IMG/VR virus record: IMGVR_UViG_3300036799_000072
Coordinates: 1 to 20,131 of that record
From: a virus
DNA: 20,131 bases
Strand: one strand, 5' to 3'
Part shown: positions 6,992 through 13,284 of the stretch, piece by piece
How positions within the stretch are numbered: the stretch's first letter is position 1
Layout of the letters: every line of letters starts with the position of its first letter
Notes under the pieces: generated by a model
Databases searched by the model: none
What the model was told of the DNA's origin: nothing
The model's input: only the letters and a program-made list of their open reading frames with translations
Translations under genes and position numbers: made by a program

Positions 6992-7642
6992 TTAGATCAA
7001 TGCTTCAATAAAACCGTTTATCTCATTCTGGGCGGTTCTGTCCAGTGGCTTGTATTCCTGCAACGTCAAACCCAGCGCGGCAGCGCGGGAAATGGACTTG
7101 CGCTTGACAATTTGCGTTGTCAATACCTCGAACTGTTTCGATTCGTTAAGCATGTCGCGCGCGTCGCGATTATCTGGGCTGTCGTAATCCGGGTCCGCGC
7201 CATTGATAACCGCATAACACGGCAACGAACGGTGACGGATTTTATTCATTTCATGAATCAGTTTTATAAATTGATCCAGCGTCCAGAGGTCGGGCGCGGC
7301 AGGCCCGAACGGCGCGACCAGTAACTGGCTAACTAGCAGCGCCTGCCGCAGCGCCTGCGTATCGCGCCCGCCCGCGTCGATCACGACGTAATCGCAGTGT
7401 TTCGCGCGGTTCTGCACGACGCTTTGCAGGCCCTTGGCAGTCGGGACCAGTTCATTAGCGACTGGCTCGCGGCCTGCCGTCTGAACCCGGTTGATTAGCT
7501 GCTGGGTCGTCGTCGCCTGTTCGTCCGCGTCCAGAATCAGCGTTTTGTAGCCGCGTTCCGCGAGCCCCAGCCCCAGATGCGTCGCCAGCGTCGATTTTCC
7601 GACGCCGCCCTTGGTTTGGCCTATCGTAATGATGCGACCCAT
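6992..7642 (-). CDS. parA: ParA-family partition ATPase (type Ib)
   Basis: 216 residues, the short form without an N-terminal DNA-binding domain. The deviant Walker A box KGGVGKST is at residues 11-18 with the signature lysine at 11. The second box reads DYVVIDAGGRD, a variant seen in many plasmid ParA proteins, and LLVAPFGPAAPDLWTLDQF follows. ParA moves plasmid copies apart by ATP-dependent binding to the nucleoid. The ATG at 7642 has a GGGGG ribosome-binding site; a longer frame to 7699 would run through operators and is rejected. It is the first gene of the leftward operon leading to the Q-like gene, so partition and late control share one transcript. Confidence 0.88.
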   Translation of the reverse strand: MGRIITIGQTKGGVGKSTLATHLGLGLAERGYKTLILDADEQATTTQQLINRVQTAGREPVANELVPTAKGLQSVVQNRAKHCDYVVIDAGGRDTQALRQALLVSQLLVAPFGPAAPDLWTLDQFIKLIHEMNKIRHRSLPCYAVINGADPDYDSPDNRDARDMLNESKQFEVLTTQIVKRKSISRAAALGLTLQEYKPLDRTAQNEINGFIEALI

Positions 7643-7672
7643 GTATCGACCCCCTTTCGTTGGTGTAACACT

Positions 7673-7678
7673 ACTATA
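7673..7678 (-). promoter_or_regulatory. Candidate -10 of the leftward parA promoter
   Basis: TATAGT, 5 of 6 to the consensus, lies between the palindromic sites at 7660 and 7681. No good -35 is visible 16-18 bp upstream. A start near 7666 would give a leader of about 25 nt. Binding at either flanking palindrome would block it. Confidence 0.45.
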
Positions 7679-7708
7679 GCATAGCGTTACGTTACGCATT
7701 TTCTAGTG

Positions 7709-7736
7709 TTGCACTAGCGTGTCTTAGTGTTACACT
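7709..7736 (+). promoter_or_regulatory. Candidate rightward promoter embedded in two palindromes
   Basis: TTGCAC (7709-7714, inside the 7703 palindrome) and TACACT (7731-7736, inside the 7724 palindrome) are spaced by 16 bp and could serve as -35 and -10. The same arrangement recurs at 19795-19822. Both hexamers are weak by consensus (3 of 6 and 4 of 6), so an activator or partial use is possible. Confidence 0.42.
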
Positions 7737-7772
7737 ACGCATGTTCTAACAAGGGTTACAGAGGGGTTGCAG

Positions 7773-7982
7773 ATGGTAACAGTCCGCGTCAAACGAAATA
7801 TCTGGGGGAACTGGGCCGCATTTGAGGGTCCCCAGCGGGTCCGGGAATTCGGGGCGGACGAATGGCTGGCGGTCGACTGGTTAAGCGAACGCCTACAGCG
7901 CGGCGCCTGCCGACTGTCCCGGCATTCCGATATGACGCTGGCAGAGGTAGAAGCGCATCGCGCCCGCCTCGCCAGCATGTAA
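7773..7982 (+). CDS. Hypothetical protein, first gene of rightward cassette
   Basis: 69 residues. The ATG at 7773 is preferred over the TTG at 7767 because GAGGGG (7761-7766) is correctly spaced from the ATG and would abut the TTG. The sequence begins VTVRVKRNIWGNWAAFEG, a strand-like basic start, followed by a helical, charged C-terminal half (EWLAVDWLSERLQRG, LAEVEAHRARLASM). Small proteins of this look occur in phages but I cannot name a family. Transcription probably starts in the palindrome cluster just upstream. Confidence 0.72.
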   Translation: MVTVRVKRNIWGNWAAFEGPQRVREFGADEWLAVDWLSERLQRGACRLSRHSDMTLAEVEAHRARLASM

Positions 7983-7989
7983 GGGGGAA

Positions 7990-8142
7990 ATGATGGAAAC
8001 GCTGTTTAACGCATATGACGGGGCGACGCTGCTGGGTTCCGTCTGGGGCCGCGACCTGCGGGACGCCAAACGGGCAGCCGCTGCCAAGTATCCGCAGGCG
8101 GTCGCGCTGGTCGTCAGACTGGCCCAGATCAAACACCACTAA
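7990..8142 (+). CDS. Small hypothetical protein
   Basis: 50 residues from the ATG at 7990 (a second ATG follows directly at 7993). AAGGGGGA just upstream is a strong ribosome-binding site, best spaced for the second ATG. The protein is a short alpha-rich chain (WGRDLRDAKRAAAAKYPQAV, ALVVRLAQIKHH) with an N-terminal ETLFNAYDGATLLGSVWG. It lies 8 bp after the preceding gene. An inverted repeat GCCCGC/GCGGGC follows its stop near 8151-8166. Confidence 0.65.
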   Translation: MMETLFNAYDGATLLGSVWGRDLRDAKRAAAAKYPQAVALVVRLAQIKHH

Positions 8143-8186
8143 TCACACCGCCCGCCTCGCGCGGGCTACCGAAGGGAAACGCTGTA

Positions 8187-8429
8187 ATGAAACGCTTTTT
8201 TATCGCTTTAACCGCTGTCGCGCTGGTTTCGAGTCTGTCGGGTTGCGCTGCCTTTTGTGACTCAAACGACGCGGGCTGTATCAACAAAGCGAACGCGGTT
8301 AGCGGCGCCATCGCTGCCGCTGGCGTCGCGACGCTGGGCGCCGCTGCGGCCTATGCCGCTGCCCAGCCGGTCTATGTCCAGCCGGTCTATGTCCGACCTG
8401 TTTACTATTGCCGCTGGCCGTACTGCTAA
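8187..8429 (+). CDS. Small lipoprotein
   Basis: 80 residues. A lysine-arginine start (MKRFF), a hydrophobic signal and the lipobox LSGC with Cys20 mark a lipoprotein exported by Sec and cleaved by signal peptidase II. After the Cys are two further cysteines, an Ala/Gly-rich hydrophobic segment and the repeated QPVYVQPVYVRPVYY, then a C-terminal CRWPYC. GAAGGGA lies about 9 nt before the ATG. Its place in the operator-controlled rightward cassette suggests expression in the prophage or early state, where surface lipoproteins can block superinfection. A spanin outer-membrane subunit is an alternative, but no partner endolysin or inner spanin is seen. Confidence 0.82.
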   Translation: MKRFFIALTAVALVSSLSGCAAFCDSNDAGCINKANAVSGAIAAAGVATLGAAAAYAAAQPVYVQPVYVRPVYYCRWPYC

Positions 8430-8445
8430 CCTGTCACGACACGAC

Positions 8446-8532
8446 ATGAGACACACTGTATTTTTTGCCGCCCTCGTCGCCGGGGGCGTTTTGCTGCTGG
8501 GGCTGGGCGTCAGACTGATAGGGGTTCTGTAA
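8446..8532 (+). CDS. Single-pass membrane micropeptide
   Basis: 28 residues. Almost all of it is one membrane helix (VFFAALVAGGVLLLGLGVRLIGVL) after a short MRHT start. Its stop overlaps the next start as TAATG, which supports real translation. No strong ribosome-binding site is visible. Function unknown. Confidence 0.6.
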   Translation: MRHTVFFAALVAGGVLLLGLGVRLIGVL

Positions 8533-8774
8533 TGACATTTAATACGCATGCGGCGTTTAAGGCGCTGACAGGCGGGGGCGGGTTCAGTTCCGAACAGGCG
8601 GAAATCCTCGTTTCTGTGCTGGGACAGAGTAACGACGACGTCGCGACGAAATCGGACCTAAACGCGGTCGCGGTCGAACTGCGAGGCGAGTTCAAAGCGT
8701 TGCGTATGGAAATCCGGGTATGGGTCCTAACGGGCGTTGTCGTCCTGCTGGGCGCTATCCGGTTTTGGCACTGA
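8532..8774 (+). CDS. Coiled-coil protein with C-terminal membrane anchor
   Basis: 80 residues. The order is a helical head (FKALTGGGGFSSEQAEILVSVLG), then DDVATKSDLNAVAVELRGEFKALRMEIR, a heptad-like coiled coil, then one membrane helix (VWVLTGVVVLLGAIRFW). This matches the small DUF1640-like proteins common in proteobacterial phages and genomes, whose role is unknown. It overlaps the preceding micropeptide by 1 bp (TAATG). Confidence 0.78.
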   Translation: MTFNTHAAFKALTGGGGFSSEQAEILVSVLGQSNDDVATKSDLNAVAVELRGEFKALRMEIRVWVLTGVVVLLGAIRFWH

Positions 8775-8783
8775 GGGGGAACC

Positions 8784-9260
8784 ATGAATAACGATTCGAT
8801 TTTTTCAGGCGTAAAAGCCTATCCGGCGCGCGAGGTCGCGGACCTGCTGCATGGTCGCGGCTGGGACAGCAATAACGGGGACTTTTTGGCCCTTGTCGGG
8901 GCCGTTACGACGCTGGCCCGCGAGGTCGCCGACATGAGTAAGGCGGTTGATAGCTTTAAGCGCACAGAAAACGGGTGCGCCGAAATGCTGGGCCGCCCGT
9001 TTCCGTATCCAGAGGCAGGCGCGCCACGTATGCCCGCGAATGCCCCCCTGCCGCCGCTGCCATCGCCTGCGGAACAGTTAGCGCTGGTCTACGAGGGTCT
9101 GCGCGAGGTCGCCCAGATGCTAGAAACGGGCCATGCGCTGGCCGTGCGCGAACCCAGCGCGAACCGCGCGTATGCGCTGGGCGGGGTCATTCAGGCCGCG
9201 CAGGCGCGACTGTATGCGATGCTAGAGGCCGCGAACGAACCGACCGGGGGCGACCGATGA
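8784..9260 (+). CDS. Hypothetical helical protein
   Basis: 158 residues. The N-terminal half is helical (YPAREVADLLHGRGWDSNNGD, ALVGAVTTLAREVADMSKAVDSF). A Pro-rich linker follows (about 75-98, MPANAPLPPLPSP), and the C-terminal half is helical (EQLALVYEGLREVAQMLETGHALAV, VIQAAQARLYAMLEAANE). No family recognised. GAGGGGGA gives a strong ribosome-binding site. The stop overlaps the next ATG as ATGA. Confidence 0.78.
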   Translation: MNNDSIFSGVKAYPAREVADLLHGRGWDSNNGDFLALVGAVTTLAREVADMSKAVDSFKRTENGCAEMLGRPFPYPEAGAPRMPANAPLPPLPSPAEQLALVYEGLREVAQMLETGHALAVREPSANRAYALGGVIQAAQARLYAMLEAANEPTGGDR

Positions 9261-9469
9261 AAATCGTTCTGGATTTTCGGAACCCGACGTCCAGCCATTG
9301 CGACGTCGCGGTTTTCGTCAATGGCGCCTATACGGGAACCCTCAAACTGCGACAGGACGAGATCGGAGAATTCCATCAGATTATGTCGAACGGGTTAAGC
9401 CTGCCGACTGACGAGTTTTTATCGACCGGAAACCCAGACCCGGGACCCCTAGAGGGGCCGCCCGCGTAG
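9257..9469 (+). CDS. Small hypothetical protein
   Basis: 70 residues starting MKIVLDFRNPTSSHCDVAVF. The N-terminal half looks like paired strands (KIVLDFRNP, CDVAVFVNGAYTGTLKLR) and the end is Pro/Gly-rich. The ATG overlaps the stop of the gene before (ATGA), which sets the start. No family recognised. Confidence 0.72.
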   Translation: MKIVLDFRNPTSSHCDVAVFVNGAYTGTLKLRQDEIGEFHQIMSNGLSLPTDEFLSTGNPDPGPLEGPPA

Positions 9470-9511
9470 CACTATACTTTTCGAACCTGACGCGAGGACG
9501 AGGACTAAACC

Positions 9512-9721
9512 ATGGCAGAACAAAACCCCGACGAACTGGACCCCGCTATCGCGCGCCTGATTGGGCGCTGCTGGGGCGACGTGCTGGCCCGCCTGACCGA
9601 TAGCGGATACGAACCCGCAGGCCGCGACCGGGGCGACGCAGACCGCGAGTTTAAAGGCGCGATTCTGCGTTACGTCGGGCATTGGCGCCCGGTAGGTGAG
9701 AATAAACAGGAACTGTCGTAA
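9512..9721 (+). CDS. Small hypothetical protein, last of rightward cassette
   Basis: 69 residues, acidic and helical (DELDPAIARLIGRCWGDVLARL), then Arg/Asp-rich, ending with AILRYVGHWRPVGENKQELS. GAGGAC provides the ribosome-binding site. A TATACT hexamer at 9473-9478 could be an extra -10, but no -35 is evident. A strong terminator follows 45 bp later. Confidence 0.72.
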   Translation: MAEQNPDELDPAIARLIGRCWGDVLARLTDSGYEPAGRDRGDADREFKGAILRYVGHWRPVGENKQELS

Positions 9722-9766
9722 ACTATCCGCGTCCGCCCCAGCACGGCGCGACATGCGAGTAGGCAG

Positions 9767-9806
9767 GCCCCCGGTTAGGTGATGCTATCCGGGGGCTTTG
9801 TCTTTT
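9767..9806 (+). terminator. Intrinsic terminator of the rightward cassette
   Basis: The 8-bp stem GCCCCCGG (9767-9774) pairs with CCGGGGGC (9789-9796) and is followed by TTTGTCTTTT. It closes the rightward cassette and runs up to the stop codon of the convergent leftward gene. No matching T-tract exists on the other strand, so it acts rightward. Confidence 0.9.
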
Positions 9807-10554
9807 AGGCGAACAGCCCGCGCTGGATAGGCGCATGCTGGCGCTGCCAGAGGGTCGGGGCCTGATACGCTTCGATTCGCTCGCGCATAACCTGCGCCCT
9901 GCTTTCCTTCGTCTGCGGGGGTAGCATGCCTATCCATTTGCTATCTATGCCCACGTTGCGCGCGATATTCGTGCTGTCGGCACTAGCGAACGGAAAACGC
10001 GTGAAAATGTCCGGGTTCAGCATACGCAGGCCGTGTATCTTGCAGACGGGCCGCCCCTCGCGGTCGCAAATGACGTCCATCGCCTCAGCCATGCGGTTAA
10101 ACCATTGCGGCGTCCCAATCACGGCATAGGCGCCGCTACTGCCCAGACAGACGCGCGGGTAGGTCAGCGCGAGGCGTTCCAGCCGGTCTAACCCCTCGTG
10201 CAAATGCCAGACCGGCGCGCCTATCCATGGCGCGGTTTCCCGCCATGCCCATTCGCTCAATAGCGCGTCGTTTGCTGCCTCGTCGCCGTCGATCACGTCG
10301 GGAATGACCGCGAAATCGAACTGCGGGTAACGATGAATCAACGCTATCCATTCGTAGAACAGCGACCAATCGGTTATGGGGCTCCCGCTACGCCACGCCG
10401 AAAACGCCCCGTTATCGACCGCGAACGTCTGGGCGACGTCCAGAACCAGCCCAAACTGGCGGGTATCGATAAACGATACGAACGCATGGCCCGCCATAAT
10501 GACGCGGGCCGCAGCGGTCGCTGGGTTGATTCGCAGGCCGTGGTAGTGAATCAT
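9805..10554 (-). CDS. TGT/DpdA-like 7-deazaguanine transglycosylase-fold protein
   Basis: 249 residues. The pattern resembles phage DpdA and tRNA-guanine transglycosylase (TIM-barrel) proteins: FAVDNGAFSAW with Asp47 as candidate catalytic residue, FDFAVIPDVIDGD (about 79-91), VCLGSSGAY (135-143), KIHGLRML (172-179) and PFASADSTNIARN (188-200), the last two matching the conserved H-x-G and SxDST elements near the active site. Known DpdA enzymes swap guanine in DNA for a 7-deazaguanine, usually with FolE/QueCDE genes nearby; none are seen here, so the base would have to come from the host or from genes outside the window. It overlaps the DUF7694 gene (ATGA). The fold call is moderate; the activity is inference. 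Confidence 0.6.
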   Translation of the reverse strand: MIHYHGLRINPATAAARVIMAGHAFVSFIDTRQFGLVLDVAQTFAVDNGAFSAWRSGSPITDWSLFYEWIALIHRYPQFDFAVIPDVIDGDEAANDALLSEWAWRETAPWIGAPVWHLHEGLDRLERLALTYPRVCLGSSGAYAVIGTPQWFNRMAEAMDVICDREGRPVCKIHGLRMLNPDIFTRFPFASADSTNIARNVGIDSKWIGMLPPQTKESRAQVMRERIEAYQAPTLWQRQHAPIQRGLFA

Positions 10555-10925
10555 GCGCGCGCCAGTTTCAGCCCTTTAATCCCGACCATCCACGCAGGCG
10601 GCAGCGGAATAGTCTGGAACTGGGGGCGCCATAAATGCAGGACTTCCCAGTTATTGACGTAGTCCGACTGCGGGGGGTGTAACTCCATAACAGCGTCCTC
10701 TGCATCGAAAAATAGCACCTTCACATAGGCCATTTCGGGCCATGTCGGCAGCCGTTTTACCCCCATGCACGATACGGAAACATGGTCCCAGCCCCCGCCA
10801 TCGCTGGCGATTACCCATAGTTTCGCTTTCGTGGGCGCGGTCAGCAGAAACGCGCCGTTGGTCGCGTCGCCCCGATTGCCATCCAGCGCCTCGCGCCGGT
10901 TATCCAGATGGTTTAGGGACCTCAT
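10551..10925 (-). CDS. DUF7694-family phage protein
   Basis: 124 residues. The central signature GGGWDHVSVSCMGVKRLPTW, followed by PEMAYVKVLFFDAEDAVMELHPPQSDYVN and EVLHLWRP, is that of a widespread small phage family (DUF7694) of unknown function. The conserved His, Trp and PPQ/YVN positions are present. The N-terminus is Asn/Arg-rich. The stop overlaps the start of the DpdA-like gene as ATGA and its own start overlaps the stop of the small gene upstream, so three genes are coupled in a row. Confidence 0.8.
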   Translation of the reverse strand: MRSLNHLDNRREALDGNRGDATNGAFLLTAPTKAKLWVIASDGGGWDHVSVSCMGVKRLPTWPEMAYVKVLFFDAEDAVMELHPPQSDYVNNWEVLHLWRPQFQTIPLPPAWMVGIKGLKLARA

Positions 10926-11113
10926 TTTTTCGGGCGTCCGACCGGGACGTCCGGGGCGCCCGGGTCGCCCAGTTCGCGAAATTCGACGGTCCCTTGGTCG
11001 TGCGAATTGAACGCGGCCTGTTCGTCGGGTTCCAGCGTCAGGTCGTTAACGTTGTCGCCGTCGACAATCACGCGCAGCGCAAACGGGCCGTTATTCGTGA
11101 CGAGTATGTCCAT
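10922..11113 (-). CDS. Small beta-rich phage protein
   Basis: 63 residues. The pattern LVTNNGPFALRVIVDGDNVNDLTLEPDEQAAF, then TVEFRELGD, suggests a small beta sandwich or barrel; similar small proteins occur in phage early and structural regions. The tail GAPDVPVGRPKK is basic. It is coupled by ATGA to the DUF7694 gene. No function known. Confidence 0.72.
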   Translation of the reverse strand: MDILVTNNGPFALRVIVDGDNVNDLTLEPDEQAAFNSHDQGTVEFRELGDPGAPDVPVGRPKK

Positions 11114-11136
11114 GGTTCATGTTCTCCGTATCGGGT

Positions 11137-11190
11137 CGCCAGCGCCCCCCCCGGGGCCGCTGGCGGCACGCGCATGCCTGCCCGATAGGC
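11137..11190. repeat. Two inverted repeats in an 88-bp gap
   Basis: CGCCAGC/GCTGGCG (11137-11143 and 11159-11165) encloses a C/G-only loop, and TGCCTGCC/GGCAGGCA (11175-11182 and 11188-11195) has a 5-base loop. Neither is followed by a T-run in either direction, so they are not classical terminators. They may act in RNA processing or as weak Rho-type barriers between the disordered-protein gene and the next genes. Confidence 0.45.
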
Positions 11191-11201
11191 AGGCAGCAGG
11201 G

Positions 11202-11882
11202 TTAGACGGGTTCCGGTTCGGGCGGGGGTTCTGTGCTGGCCGGTTCCGCTGGCTGCGGCTGGCGCTGATACGCGTAAGGGTCGCCCGGGGGGTTCGCTTT
11301 GGGCTGGTCCGCGTAGGGGTCCGCGCGCAGGCGCGCGACCAGTGCCGGGTCCTCCGCGTTTTCGTCGTGCTGGGCGGTCGCCGGGTCAGGCGTCGCCCAG
11401 CTAATCGGACTGGCGCCCGGGGGCGTCAGAACCCCGTTTTGCGGGTCGCCCGCGCCCGGTATGAGGTCATTTTCAAGCGCATCCACAGCCGGTTTCGCCG
11501 CAGGAAAGGGATTACCCCGAATCTGGTCCGCCGCCTGCATGTCCGTAGGTTCCGCAGGCTTATGTTCGTTCTGGACCGCGCGCGGCGCATCGGTAAGCGT
11601 ATCGCCATCGTCGCCCCGTTTAATCGCCTGTCCCGGGCCTGTTCTGCCCTGTTCGCGCCGGTAGGCTGCGTCTAGGTCGTCGTCCCTATGGTGCCCCTGT
11701 CCGGGCCGCGCGTCGGGGTTGTCCGGGTCGTAGAACCGGACGCCCGCGCCGGTTACGCTTTCGTCCTGCTGTTCCTGCGCCAGCGTTTCGTCCGGCTGGT
11801 CTGCCTGCGCCTCGTCTAGCGTCTTTTGGTCCGCTGCCTGCGTTTCCTCGTCTGCCGTCGTCGCTGCCTTGCGTCGTGCCAT
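11202..11882 (-). CDS. Disordered acidic, Pro/Gln-rich protein
   Basis: 226 residues, very rich in Asp, Glu, Gln, Ala and Pro, with a basic start (MARRKAATT) and a C-terminus of EPPPEPEPV. A possible short module is VRFYDPDNPDARPGQG. No fold, membrane segment or family recognised; it looks mostly disordered. The ATG has a GTAGGGGGATATC leader. That leader nearly matches the leader of the gene at 14522, and a paired palindromic operator lies immediately upstream, so it is probably transcribed from its own regulated promoter. Confidence 0.72.
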   Translation of the reverse strand: MARRKAATTADEETQAADQKTLDEAQADQPDETLAQEQQDESVTGAGVRFYDPDNPDARPGQGHHRDDDLDAAYRREQGRTGPGQAIKRGDDGDTLTDAPRAVQNEHKPAEPTDMQAADQIRGNPFPAAKPAVDALENDLIPGAGDPQNGVLTPPGASPISWATPDPATAQHDENAEDPALVARLRADPYADQPKANPPGDPYAYQRQPQPAEPASTEPPPEPEPV

Positions 11883-11897
11883 GATATCCCCCTACCT

Positions 11898-11933
11898 GTA
11901 GTGCAACGTTAAAGCGCTGTAGTGTTGCGCTAT
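11898..11933. promoter_or_regulatory. Paired palindromic sites upstream of the disordered-protein gene
   Basis: GTAGTGCAACGTTAA (11898-11912) and GTAGTGTTGCGCTAT (11919-11933) are imperfect copies of the 15-bp operator, 21 bp apart. They lie between the DUF2303 gene stop (11944) and the ATG at 11882, leaving only 15 bp between the inner site and the start codon. Confidence 0.75.
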
Positions 11934-11943
11934 GGACGTAAAT

Positions 11944-12789
11944 TCATGGATTGCCGTTATAGAACGGCAGCCCGGTTTCTGTCTTGATATGCTCGGTCAG
12001 GTCCGCCGCTGCCGCCTCTATGATTTTGTGCGGGCGGACGAGGTCATACCAGAACGACAATTTGCCGCTGTTCAGCCGGAACCGCAGCCGCGCCTGTATG
12101 CAGTAGGCGGGCCCGTTCTGGAATACGGGTATCCCGATTGCGAATTTTTCCGGGACCTCAAACGCGCCGTTACCTGCGGTCGCGGTAATGTCCTCGTGAT
12201 ACTTGAATTGGGACGAGCCGTTCGACAGCCGGATAGCCGCGCCAAACTGGGCGCTGGTCGTCGCCTGTAGGGTCGTCGCAACTTCCATCATGCGGGCCGC
12301 GTCGGGGTCGTTTTGTAGCTGCTGGACGATATCGGGGCTGTTCTGTTCGATGAATTCCGCGAATTCCGCCTGCGCCATTTTCTGGCCGTTCGCTTTGATC
12401 CAGACCTGCCATTCGGGCGACGTGGGCGGGTTATAGGTCGCGCGCCAGTCGCGCCAGTACGGGGCTATCCCGCCGTCGTCGCTTTCGGTTTCGTTCAGAA
12501 CCGCGCAGTATCCGACGCCCTGCGCGGCATTGCAGAACCCATAGACCGCGCTGGCAGGCAGTTTATGCAGAGTGACGTAGGCGATAAACGAAACGAGGTC
12601 ATACAGCGCGACCGTCCCGCGCGGGCGGCTGGGCGTCCCCATGTAGCGCGACAGGTCCTCTACATGGAACCCGTCGGGTATGACCGTGTACGGGTCGCCG
12701 CCCGGTAGCTGGCGTTTCGCCTCGCCTACGCTGGTCGCGAGCCCGACGACGTCCCAGAGGACGGATTTTGCCTCTGCGTCGCTCATCAT
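11944..12789 (-). CDS. DUF2303 (YfdQ-like) protein
   Basis: 281 residues, normal length for this family. Recognisable elements are GTVALYDLVSFIAYVTLHKL, YCAVLNETESDDGG, YWRDWRATYNPPTSPEWQVW, AEFAEFIEQNSPDIV, FQNGPAYCIQARLRFRL and GKLSFWYDLVRP. DUF2303 proteins are common in phages and prophages (YfdQ of prophage CPS-53) and usually sit next to recombination or early genes; the function is unknown. The first ATG at 12789 overlaps the upstream stop as ATGA. The small gene upstream is the usual partner in this context. Confidence 0.88.
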   Translation of the reverse strand: MMSDAEAKSVLWDVVGLATSVGEAKRQLPGGDPYTVIPDGFHVEDLSRYMGTPSRPRGTVALYDLVSFIAYVTLHKLPASAVYGFCNAAQGVGYCAVLNETESDDGGIAPYWRDWRATYNPPTSPEWQVWIKANGQKMAQAEFAEFIEQNSPDIVQQLQNDPDAARMMEVATTLQATTSAQFGAAIRLSNGSSQFKYHEDITATAGNGAFEVPEKFAIGIPVFQNGPAYCIQARLRFRLNSGKLSFWYDLVRPHKIIEAAAADLTEHIKTETGLPFYNGNP

Positions 12790-13157
12790 GCGGCCCCCGT
12801 CTGCTGAACCGGGGCAGGGGTCGCCGTGTCGACGACGCGAGGCGCGGGGCCGTCCGTATCGACCTGTCGCAGGTCTAGGTTCGTCTGACGCGGATTGTTC
12901 CGAATCAGGTTGTTTTCAGGGGTTGCGAAAAACAGGCTGGACCCGCGTTCTGGTTTGGGACCCGCGACCGTGACCGCGTCGGTTATTTCAATGGCGCCCG
13001 ACTTGCTGGGTTTCAGTTTCAGTTTTAGCGTCAGTTCGCCGGGTTTGTTGCTGGCGACGCAATGCGCGACCAGTTCGTTAAGCGCAGCGCTCAGTTCGTC
13101 CAGCGCCTCGCCGTAGCGCAGTTCGCGCAGCAGGTCGGAAAACGGCCGTATAGACAT
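12786..13157 (-). CDS. DUF2303-associated early phage protein
   Basis: 123 residues. The pattern RPFSDLLRELRYGEALDELSAALNELVAH, ELTLKLKLKPSKSGAIEITDAV and RGSSLFFATPENNLIRNNPRQTNLDLR is one I know from phages where it precedes DUF2303 proteins; function unknown. The C-terminus is Pro/Thr/Ala-rich. A GGAGGG ribosome-binding site lies before the ATG at 13157, and a perfect 15-bp palindrome is just upstream of it. Coupled by ATGA to the DUF2303 gene. Confidence 0.82.
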   Translation of the reverse strand: MSIRPFSDLLRELRYGEALDELSAALNELVAHCVASNKPGELTLKLKLKPSKSGAIEITDAVTVAGPKPERGSSLFFATPENNLIRNNPRQTNLDLRQVDTDGPAPRVVDTATPAPVQQTGAA

Positions 13158-13173
13158 GCGTAGACCCTCCGTT

Positions 13174-13188
13174 TAGTCGATTCGACTA
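13174..13188. promoter_or_regulatory. Perfect 15-bp palindrome TAGTCGATTCGACTA
   Basis: Seven-base arms TAGTCGA/TCGACTA around one central base. It lies 17 bp upstream of the start at 13157, directly before the ribosome-binding site. It is not the repeated GTAGTG operator: arm length and core differ. Possible operator for another regulator, or an mRNA hairpin affecting translation. Confidence 0.45.
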
Positions 13189-13284
13189 GCCGGGGCCTAG
13201 CGGTTCGTTGCATCCTCGTGTACAGCATGCCCTCTGTCGGGGCTGTCTGGCAGTGTAGGCGCGCGCCTGCCATGAAACAAGGGG

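Larger units (their letters stand above)
7660..7738. promoter_or_regulatory. Cluster of four 15-bp palindromic sites between divergent operons
   Basis: Sites begin at 7660 (TTGGTGTAACACTAC), 7681 (ATAGCGTTACGTTAC, degraded), 7703 (CTAGTGTTGCACTAG, perfect palindrome arms) and 7724 (TTAGTGTTACACTAC). Start-to-start spacings are 21, 22 and 21 bp, so all sites face the same side of the helix. They cover both the leftward parA promoter region and the rightward promoter for the gene at 7773. This is the densest cluster in the window and the best candidate for a centromere-like partition site plus operator. Confidence 0.82.

Noticed and set aside
7643-7699. Longer N-terminus for ParA
   Set aside because: It would place two operator palindromes inside the coding region; the ATG at 7642 has a good ribosome-binding site and gives the normal ParA start just before the Walker box.
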